A stretch of 6,987 bases of DNA from Gemmatimonadota bacterium. Lineage in GTDB: Bacteria > Latescibacterota > UBA2968 > UBA8231. Both the position numbers and the translations under genes were made by a program. Location of the stretch: positions 1 to 6,987 of the forward strand of contig VXZF01000556.1 in NCBI GenBank assembly GCA_009845645.1, in the 5' to 3' direction. The notes beneath the pieces were generated by a model. It saw only the letters and a list, made by a program, of their open reading frames with translations, ran no database searches and was not told the origin of the DNA. This document shows, one piece after another, positions 1 through 4,762 of this stretch. The number at the start of each line of letters is the position of its first letter. The stretch's first letter is position 1.

Positions 1-764
1 AGGAAAAGCTCGGCTCCTTCTTCTACGTTATCGGTCTTGATGGCATAGACTTGGTCGCGGCCTTCGGGGAAATGCGAGGTGCCGTACAGCGAGCGCTCTC
101 GCACGAGGAGAGGCGGCACGAACATCTCGTACCCACGCGCCAAAAGCTCGTCGATGAGCAGTTGGCTCAGGGCGTATTGCATCCGCGCGACATCACCGCG
201 CAAATAGGCAAAACGCGAGCCGGAAACTTGGCCACCTTGCAAGGTGTTGATGCCGCCTAATTTGACGCCAAGGTCTGCGTGGTGCAGCGGCTCAAAGGCG
301 TCGTCTTGGGCGTGGAGAGGTCGCTTGGGCATGTACTCGGCGCTAGTGTTCCCACGGCCCAGCTTACCCGCCGCTAGGTAGCCCTGCCCCGGAATCCAAG
401 CATTCTCCTCGACGTTGTCTTCCTCGCCAGCACCGGCGGGCATGTCGGGATGTGGCCAGTTAGGAAACCAATCCATGATTCCCTGCCACTCGGCGACGAC
501 GGTCCCCAACTCGTGCTCCAGCACCCGCCCGCGCTCGCGCAACTCCCGCCCCTTTTCCCGCGCTGCATCCGGGTCGTTGCGACCGAGCTGCGCTAGTTGT
601 TTTTTCTCGCTGTTGAGCGCGTCGATATTCCGTTGCAGCTTTTGCCGCGCCGCGTCGAGGGCCAACCAGCGATCCACATTGGCTTTGGCCGGGTCAACCT
701 TCCGCACTCGTATCGCCTCGCGCATGGCGTCGGGATCAGTGCGCACGGCCTTTGGGTCAATCAT
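1..764 (-). CDS. serS: Seryl-tRNA synthetase, N-terminal part (runs off the left edge)
   Basis: Class II aminoacyl-tRNA synthetase that charges tRNA-Ser with serine in the cytoplasm. The first 254 codons are present; the gene continues beyond base 1. The protein opens MIDPKAVRTDPDAMREAIRV, a standard SerRS start. Residues about 30-100 form the charged helical arm (long coiled coil, e.g. NSEKKQLAQLGRNDPDAARE) that grips the long variable arm of tRNA-Ser. The catalytic domain begins near residue 160. Motif 1 is recognisable as SGSRFAYLRGDVARMQYALS (181-200), followed by GYEMFVPPLLV and LYGTSHFPEG. Between Trp123 and His162 there are about 26 more residues than in E. coli SerRS (see findings). 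The ATG at 764 is chosen from the homologous N-terminus; only a weak GAG-type ribosome site precedes it. The gene probably has its own promoter downstream of lysR. Identity is near certain; motifs 2 and 3 lie outside the window. Confidence 0.95.
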   Translation of the reverse strand, partial: MIDPKAVRTDPDAMREAIRVRKVDPAKANVDRWLALDAARQKLQRNIDALNSEKKQLAQLGRNDPDAAREKGRELRERGRVLEHELGTVVAEWQGIMDWFPNWPHPDMPAGAGEEDNVEENAWIPGQGYLAAGKLGRGNTSAEYMPKRPLHAQDDAFEPLHHADLGVKLGGINTLQGGQVSGSRFAYLRGDVARMQYALSQLLIDELLARGYEMFVPPLLVRERSLYGTSHFPEGRDQVYAIKTDNVEEGAELF

Positions 765-790
765 AATGCTCGCTCTCAGTTTTGGGTCAA
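751..790. repeat. 10-bp direct repeat at the serS start
   Basis: The 10-mer TTTGGGTCAA occurs at 751-760, inside codons 2-5 of serS, and again at 781-790, upstream of the start codon. The spacing is exactly 30 bases. On the coding strand both copies read in the same frame as Asp-Pro-Lys. The upstream copy is preceded by ATT where the gene copy has ATG, and an in-frame TAA lies just upstream at 798-800. This may be a small duplication of the gene start, or chance. Confidence 0.5.
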
Positions 791-796
791 AAATGG

Positions 797-822
797 ATTA
801 AAAATAAGAACGCCGCTGGCGC
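797..822 (-). terminator. Weak Rho-independent terminator candidate after lysR
   Basis: On the minus strand, about 27 bases after the lysR stop codon, a short stem CGCC-AGC-GGCG (811-821) can gain one G-U pair. It is followed by a T-rich stretch reading TTCTTATTTTTAA. The stem is only 4-5 bp, so termination would be inefficient at best. If real, it would separate the dioxygenase-lysR unit from serS. Confidence 0.3.
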
Positions 823-848
823 GAATCGTGGCAATATCGCGGGGGACC

Positions 849-1772
849 TTAGCTTTTCAGAGCGATCTTTTGCAGCCACTCGTCTCGCCCACCGTAGGCG
901 GCAAACACGGCTTTGAGCAGGAGCCGCACGGCTTGGCCAAAGTAGCGGCCTCGCCGCCAGGCCACGCCGATTTCGCGCTCAAAGGCCACGCCGCGCACTT
1001 CTACTGTTTTGAGCGCGCCGCTCGCCAGCGACTCGCGGATGGTCAGTCGCGGCAAAAACGAGATGCCCACTCCGGCCTCTACTAACTTGCGCATGGCCTC
1101 TGGGCTGCGCAGTTCCATCACCGCGCCTGGCGCTAGGCCGGCTTCTGCGAACTTTTCGTCCACCACCTTGCGCGAGACCGAGTCGGCGTGAAAGAGGATT
1201 AAGGGTTCTTCTACCACTTCGGCGAGGGCAACGGACTCGCACCGGGCGAAGCGATGCGCTGGCCCGACGACCAAGGGCATGTCGTCGCGGTAAATCGGCA
1301 CGGCGTCGATTTTGGGATGGGTATAGGGCAGGTGAACCAGCGCGAATTCAGAGCGCTGCATCAGCAGATCGTCAATGAGGTAACGCGAGGGCGCGACTTG
1401 GGTCTTGAGCGCGACGCCTGGATAGCGGCGCATGTACTCTTTGAGAATTTCCGGCAGGAGATAGATGACGGCCGCGTCCACCGCCCCGAACTGAAAGCCG
1501 CCCCCCGGCTCTAGATCGCTCCGCTGAAGCCGCTCGCTCGCCTCCTCCAGCAAGTCCTCGATTTGGACGGCATAACTCAGCAACAGACGGCCCTCGGTCG
1601 TCAGAGCCACGTGCCGATTGTCGCGGTTGAAGAGCTGGACTCCCATGCTCTTCTCCAACTCCAGAACCGCGCTTGAAACCGTCGGCTGGGTTACGTTCAT
1701 CTGGCGCGCCGCTTGGGTAAAGCCGCCTGTGCGCGCCACGGCGAGGAAGTAGCGCAGGTGTTGCAGGTTCAT
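849..1772 (-). CDS. LysR-type transcriptional regulator
   Basis: A 307-residue DNA-binding regulator of normal LysR-family length. Residues 1-60 form the winged helix-turn-helix (MNLQHLRYFLAVARTGGFTQ, then AARQMNVTQPTVSSAVLELE), followed by the linker helix at about 62-86. Residues about 91-297 form the two-lobed effector-binding domain, containing VGISFLPRLTIRESL and a PLVVGPAHRFA segment. Such proteins bind promoters as tetramers and respond to a small-molecule effector. The gene begins 24 bases after the stop codon of the PhyH gene at 1797-2672 and has no clear Shine-Dalgarno site. A GC-rich palindrome sits where the site would be, so translation may be coupled to the upstream gene. Lying downstream of its probable targets, in the same direction, differs from the usual divergent LysR arrangement. 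Family assignment is secure; the effector and regulon cannot be read from the sequence, and control of the PhyH pair is inferred from position. Confidence 0.93.
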   Translation of the reverse strand: MNLQHLRYFLAVARTGGFTQAARQMNVTQPTVSSAVLELEKSMGVQLFNRDNRHVALTTEGRLLLSYAVQIEDLLEEASERLQRSDLEPGGGFQFGAVDAAVIYLLPEILKEYMRRYPGVALKTQVAPSRYLIDDLLMQRSEFALVHLPYTHPKIDAVPIYRDDMPLVVGPAHRFARCESVALAEVVEEPLILFHADSVSRKVVDEKFAEAGLAPGAVMELRSPEAMRKLVEAGVGISFLPRLTIRESLASGALKTVEVRGVAFEREIGVAWRRGRYFGQAVRLLLKAVFAAYGGRDEWLQKIALKS

Positions 1773-1773
1773 G

Positions 1774-1793
1774 GGCGCAGTGCGCCATGCGCC
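1774..1793. repeat. GC-rich palindrome directly before the lysR start
   Basis: On the plus strand GGCGCA (1774-1779), G, TGCGCC (1781-1786) is a perfect 6+1+6 palindrome. A second TGCGCC at 1788-1793 offers an alternative partner. It ends one base from the lysR start codon (1772), in the 24-base gap after the PhyH stop. It could be an operator for the regulator's own control, or an RNA hairpin masking the ribosome-binding region. Both roles are inference. Confidence 0.45.
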
Positions 1794-1796
1794 GTG

Positions 1797-2672
1797 TTAG
1801 GTGGGCTGCGCAGCTTTTACCGATCCGAAAGTCGAGTGGCGCAATACGGTTTGAGTAGCGTAGATGGAGCCGCCGACCTTGGCCCCGGGCATCGGCATGC
1901 TCACGGGCACGTCGGCGACGCGGATGTGCCGGCTTGGCTCGCCGCGCACGAAGGTCCGGCAATAGCCCTCCCAATCAGGCGCTGGCACCAAGGGCCAGGA
2001 GTCGCCGGCGCAATACTGCAAGAGCAGGAGCCGACGCGGATAGGGCGAGGTGTTGGGCAGGGAGCCGTGCAGGGCGCGGACGTGGTGGAGGGAGATGCCG
2101 CCGGCTGTTAGCTCGATCTTTTCGGCTGCGGAGTCGTCAAAATCCGCTGTGGTCACCGCGCCGGCGAAATGGCCGTCGAGGTGGTGGCTGTAGATCGGTC
2201 CCTTGTGCGACCCAGGGATGACGAGCAAGCAGCCGTTGGTCTCGTTCATATCGTCGATGCACACGCCCACGGCGAGCAGGTCGTCGTTGGTGTGGGGATA
2301 AAAAGCCCAGTCCTGATGCCACTCTACCGGGCTGCCGAACTCGCCGGATTTCATGTTGAGCTTGTCGCCGTTGGTGCGGATGCGCTGGCCGATTAACTGG
2401 CCGACGATGTCCAGAATCCGCTCGTGGTGCAGCGTGCTGCGGTAGATTTCGTGCTGGGCGACCGGGCTTTTGAGCCGCCGCAGTTTGGGGTTGTCGGGCG
2501 CGTGCCCCGGCTCCAAGTCGAATACGGTATCGCTTTCGGTCGCGGCACGCGACTGCTCGACGAACTCGTCGGTGGTCTGCCGCAGCGCCTCGACCTCTCC
2601 GGCGTCTAGTACTCCCTCGACGCCGAGGTAGCCTTTTTCGTGGTAGCTGGCGACTTGTTCTTGAGTCAACAT
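1797..2672 (-). CDS. Phytanoyl-CoA dioxygenase family protein with canonical iron triad
   Basis: A soluble Fe(II)/2-oxoglutarate-dependent oxygenase of the PhyH family that would hydroxylate a small substrate while converting 2-oxoglutarate to succinate and CO2. Counting from this start, the iron ligands are His119 and Asp121 (EWHQDWAFYPHT) and distal His202 (RALHGSLPNTSPYPRR). Arg213 or Arg214 is the expected 2-oxoglutarate anchor. The block NGCLLVIPGSHKG strongly resembles human phytanoyl-CoA hydroxylase (NGCLVVLPGTHKG). The family also covers ectoine, antibiotic and lipid hydroxylases, so the substrate is unknown. Two in-frame ATGs compete, at 2678 and 2672. The GGAG at 2681-2684 lies 2 bases from the first and 8 from the second, so I chose 2672, giving 291 residues that begin MLTQEQVASYHEKGY. 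It follows the other PhyH gene by 13 bases and is probably cotranscribed with it and with lysR. Confidence 0.92.
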   Translation of the reverse strand: MLTQEQVASYHEKGYLGVEGVLDAGEVEALRQTTDEFVEQSRAATESDTVFDLEPGHAPDNPKLRRLKSPVAQHEIYRSTLHHERILDIVGQLIGQRIRTNGDKLNMKSGEFGSPVEWHQDWAFYPHTNDDLLAVGVCIDDMNETNGCLLVIPGSHKGPIYSHHLDGHFAGAVTTADFDDSAAEKIELTAGGISLHHVRALHGSLPNTSPYPRRLLLLQYCAGDSWPLVPAPDWEGYCRTFVRGEPSRHIRVADVPVSMPMPGAKVGGSIYATQTVLRHSTFGSVKAAQPT

Positions 2673-2680
2673 GGACATTT

Positions 2681-2684
2681 CTCC
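2681..2684 (-). promoter_or_regulatory. Ribosome-binding site deciding the PhyH start
   Basis: GGAG on the minus strand lies 8 bases before the ATG at 2672 and only 2 before the ATG at 2678, favouring the inner start. It falls in the short gap after the TAA stop (2686-2688) of the upstream PhyH gene. Confidence 0.55.
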
Positions 2685-2685
2685 G

Positions 2686-3429
2686 TTATTTTAGCCTGAG
2701 TATTTCGCGCTGTTGCTCGGGCAAGGCCTCGTAGATTTCGTTGCTGAAGCGCAGGTGCTGTCCACCCCAGTCGGGCATGTATCCTGTGCTGTAGCAATAA
2801 TATAGGGTCCGGCGAGGGCGACCGGAAGTATTGACCAGCGAGCCGTGGGTCAACGCCTCGGTAAAGATGATGGCGTCCCCGGCGGCGGCTGGCACTGCTT
2901 GTAGCGCCGGATTTTCATCTGGGTGGGGACCCCAAGGTCTAGGGAAGTTGCTTTTGTGAGCGCCGGGGATCACTGCGAAACAGCCGTCTTCCTCGGCGCA
3001 GTCGAGCAGGGGAAAGACCGCCTTGGTCAGGGTCGAGACCATCTGCCCGTTGCGGCAGTGATACTGACACTTGGGAATGATGGGCGTGCCGTGCATGTGC
3101 AGGCCAGTGTAGCCGCCGCCCCAGCGATAGATGGTATAGGTGTGGTTGAGTCGGTACGGCCCCCCGGTGACTGTGGCGACGACGTCTAGGACCGCGGGAA
3201 TATCGATCAATGAGCGGAAGACTTCGTCTCCTTCGAGAATGTTTGAAATATAGAGGTTCTGTTGCGTGCGTTGGTCGCCCAAACACAGCGGCGGTGGGTA
3301 ATCGGCCTCGTCCATGGTCTCGAAGCGGTCCAGAACTTGGTTGCAGGCGGCGACCACTGCTGGGGGCACGACGCCCTTGAGTACGATGTAGCCCTGCAAG
3401 TCGAAGAGGTACTGCTGTTGAGCGTCCAT
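2686..3429 (-). CDS. Phytanoyl-CoA dioxygenase family protein with altered HxD motif
   Basis: A 247-residue PhyH-type double-stranded beta-helix protein. It has the family's N-terminal pattern (FDLQGYIVLKGVVPPAVVAA), the central DGCFAVIPGAHKSNFPRPWG (148-167), and a C-terminal distal-His block EALTHGSLVNTSGRPRRTLY with His195 and Arg205-207. The proximal iron motif is unusual: where HxD is expected the protein reads YTGLHMHGTPIIPK (His111, His113), with no Asp or Glu in place. The codons at 3091-3099 confirm this. It may use a different ligand set, leave a site open for halide as in HxA/HxG halogenases, or belong to a PhyH subfamily with its own motif. Cys121, His124 and Cys125 lie close by. 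The ATG at 3429 has AAGGA 8 bases upstream. It is the first gene of the minus-strand unit, upstream of a canonical PhyH. Family assignment is secure; reaction and substrate are unknown. Confidence 0.9.
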   Translation of the reverse strand: MDAQQQYLFDLQGYIVLKGVVPPAVVAACNQVLDRFETMDEADYPPPLCLGDQRTQQNLYISNILEGDEVFRSLIDIPAVLDVVATVTGGPYRLNHTYTIYRWGGGYTGLHMHGTPIIPKCQYHCRNGQMVSTLTKAVFPLLDCAEEDGCFAVIPGAHKSNFPRPWGPHPDENPALQAVPAAAGDAIIFTEALTHGSLVNTSGRPRRTLYYCYSTGYMPDWGGQHLRFSNEIYEALPEQQREILRLK

Positions 3430-3447
3430 TATATGTTTCCTTTGCTG

Positions 3448-3477
3448 GTATTACTGCCTATCATCCCTTTATTTGAA
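3448..3477 (-). promoter_or_regulatory. Weak sigma-70-like promoter candidate for the PhyH unit
   Basis: On the minus strand TTCAAA (3472-3477, 4 of 6 match to TTGACA) is followed after 18 bases by TAATAC (3448-3453, 3 of 6 match to TATAAT). This is the right distance upstream of the start at 3429, but the match is poor and could be chance. Confidence 0.2.
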
Positions 3478-3512
3478 TGTGCGCTGGCGATTGGTACGCA
3501 AAGCAAGAAATT

Positions 3513-3541
3513 GCTCCTTGCCGGACGATGGGGCAAGCAGC
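3513..3541. repeat. Imperfect inverted repeat in the intergenic region
   Basis: GCT-c-CTTGCC (3513-3522) and GGCAAG-c-AGC (3532-3541) are inverted copies around a 9-base loop, with one C-C mismatch. No T-run follows on either strand, so it is not an ordinary terminator. It could be a regulator-binding site or an RNA structure in the mrpE leader. The function is unknown. Confidence 0.45.
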
Positions 3542-3696
3542 CGACCGGGCCGCACCCAAATGGAAGATATATACTTGTGACTGACGCGAATTACGACAAT
3601 TCTTGGTGGCTGCTGGTCGCCGCCAAAGCAGTTTGCATCCAAACCTACAAATGCAGAAATTATGTCCGCTCATTACAAGGAGAATTGAGGCTTACT

Positions 3697-4185
3697 TTGC
3701 CAAACTCGCCACGCAGAACGCTTAGTCTTTTCATCCTGTTGTTTTTGAGCTGGCTACTTTTGTCGGGCATTTACACGGGTCTGCTCTTGGGCTTAGGTGT
3801 GCTGTCTTGCCTTGTGGTCGTCGCCGTCTGCCGCCGCATGAAGATCGTCGATCCCGAGGGGCATCCCATCCATCTGGCTCTCGGCATGATGCGCTATATG
3901 CCCTGGTTCCTCTGGGCGGTAATCAAAGCCAATATCGATGTCGTGCGGCGGATCTTGCATCCTCGGCTGCCGATGGCACCCCGCGTAATCCGAGTCGAGG
4001 CAAGCCAAAAGACCCACTTGGGGCAAGTCATTTACGCCAACTCCATCACCCTGACGCCGGGCACGGTCGCCGTTGAGACCGACGAGGGCACCATCGATGT
4101 CCACGCCTTGACCCGCGAATCCGCCGAGGAGGTGCGCTCTGGGGACATGGACCGCCGCGTAACCGACATGGAGGGGGAGCGCTAG
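3697..4185 (+). CDS. mrpE: Mrp/Mnh cation:proton antiporter subunit E
   Basis: Small membrane subunit of the multi-subunit Na+/H+ antiporter, needed for assembly and full activity of the Mrp complex. The first hydrophobic stretch is at about 9-46 (LFILLFLSWLLLSGIYTG onward, probably two helices). A membrane-associated segment follows at about 60-84 (MMRYMPWFLWAVIKANIDVV), then a cytoplasmic domain with the family signature YANSITLTPGTV (113-124). With TTG at 3697 as start the protein has 162 residues, the usual MrpE length, and begins just before the first helix. GAGG at 3687-3690 sits 6 bases upstream of this TTG; AAGGAG at 3677-3682 is stronger but 14 bases away. The frame stays open far upstream, with an ATG at 3433, so a longer form cannot be excluded. 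The TAG stop overlaps the mrpF GTG by one base. Confidence 0.88.
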   Translation: MPNSPRRTLSLFILLFLSWLLLSGIYTGLLLGLGVLSCLVVVAVCRRMKIVDPEGHPIHLALGMMRYMPWFLWAVIKANIDVVRRILHPRLPMAPRVIRVEASQKTHLGQVIYANSITLTPGTVAVETDEGTIDVHALTRESAEEVRSGDMDRRVTDMEGER

Positions 4186-4451
4186 TGTTCGCCGCTGCAA
4201 TGGTAGGGGTGTTAGCCACTATGTTGTTGGCCTTAGTGCGCGCTCTGAAAGGCCCTACTGTGTACGATCGCGTGCTCGCCGTCAATATGTTCGGGACCAA
4301 GACGGTACTGCTGTTGTCGGTCATCGGCTTTTTGACTGGCCGACCCGATTTTCTCGACTTGGGGCTGGTCTATGCGCTAATCAACTTCATCGGCACCATC
4401 GCCATCCTCAAATACGTCTCGACCGCTGGCGAGGAGGAGGCTCAAGCCTGA
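4185..4451 (+). CDS. mrpF: Mrp/Mnh cation:proton antiporter subunit F
   Basis: An 88-residue protein with three hydrophobic helices (about 3-20, 36-51 and 58-77), the normal size for MrpF. The family signature is clear: GPTVYDRVLAVNMFGTKTVL (23-42), then the helix DLGLVYALINFIGTIAIL with Asp58. It packs with MrpE and MrpG in the membrane at one end of the antiporter complex. The start is GTG at 4185, overlapping the mrpE stop by one base (TAGTG), with a strong GGGGGAG just upstream. The TGA stop overlaps the mrpG ATG by one base. These overlaps imply translational coupling and fixed subunit stoichiometry. Confidence 0.93.
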   Translation: MFAAAMVGVLATMLLALVRALKGPTVYDRVLAVNMFGTKTVLLLSVIGFLTGRPDFLDLGLVYALINFIGTIAILKYVSTAGEEEAQA

Positions 4452-4762
4452 TGGAAGCACTGCTCTATTACGCTAGCTGGGCCTGTCTGCTGTTGGGGGC
4501 TGGCTTTTGCTTCGTCGGCGGTTTGGGTCTCCTGCGGTTGCCCGACTTCTACAGCCGCATGCACGGCGGTGGCGTCACCGATACGCTGGGCGCGGGTTTG
4601 ATCCTGTTGGGGCTTATGTTCCAGAGCGGTCTGTCGCTGGCGACCATCAAGCTGGTGATGATCGGGCTGTTCTTGCTGCTGGCCAGCCCGGTCGCCACCC
4701 ACGCCATTGCCCGCGCGGCGCGGCACAGTGGGTTTGCGCCCCAAGGCACTGGGGAGGAATAG
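4451..4762 (+). CDS. mrpG: Mrp/Mnh cation:proton antiporter subunit G
   Basis: A 103-residue three-helix protein (about 5-28, 45-60 and 64-80) of the MrpG/PhaG family. The signature GLLRLPDFYSRMHGGGVTDT (26-45) and the SPVATHAIARAA motif after the third helix (79-90) are both intact. MrpG is essential in characterised Mrp systems and sits beside MrpE and MrpF. The ATG at 4451 overlaps the mrpF stop by one base. The TAG stop overlaps the GTG of the next gene by one base, and the GGGGAGGAAT just before serves as that gene's ribosome site. The C-terminal tail (about 91-103) is short and hydrophilic, as is usual. Confidence 0.93.
   Translation: MEALLYYASWACLLLGAGFCFVGGLGLLRLPDFYSRMHGGGVTDTLGAGLILLGLMFQSGLSLATIKLVMIGLFLLLASPVATHAIARAARHSGFAPQGTGEE

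Larger units (their letters stand above)
3430..3696. other. Divergent intergenic region between the PhyH unit and the antiporter operon
   Basis: These 267 bases are visibly poorer in G+C than the flanking genes and should contain both promoters. I see no RNA gene or insertion sequence. Contents: a ribosome site for the PhyH gene (3438-3442), a weak minus-strand promoter candidate (3448-3477), an imperfect hairpin (3513-3541), a small dyad (TGCAT at 3634-3638, ATGCA at 3651-3655), and AAGGAG (3677-3682) plus GAGG (3687-3690) before mrpE. No convincing plus-strand -35/-10 pair was found. Confidence 0.6.

Noticed and set aside
765..848. T-box or other tRNA-sensing leader before serS
   Set aside because: Only 84 bases are available and there is no T-box sequence or antiterminator structure; only a short weak hairpin is seen.
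1372..1974. Minus-strand 200-codon frame overlapping lysR and the PhyH gene
   Set aside because: It is an arginine-rich alternative frame of two well-supported genes, as expected from high-GC codon use.
3428..3433. Perfect TATAAT on the minus strand before the PhyH gene
   Set aside because: It overlaps the ATG at 3429, so transcription from it would start inside the gene; no -35 element is properly placed.
3575..3603. TTGTGA with AATTCT 17 bases later as a plus-strand promoter for mrpE
   Set aside because: The -10 half matches the consensus too poorly to be distinguished from chance.
3461..3673. Minus-strand open frame of 70 codons in the intergenic region
   Set aside because: No ribosome site precedes its ATG (the upstream sequence is pyrimidine-rich), its composition is unlike a folded protein, and it lies where the PhyH promoter must be.
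4507..4761. Extension of the fused MrpA-tail/MrpB frame upstream across mrpG
   Set aside because: This stretch overlaps all but the first 56 bases of mrpG, which has an intact family signature, and its translation is arginine- and histidine-rich without membrane helices. The GTG at 4762 with a good ribosome site starts the DUF4040 domain exactly.
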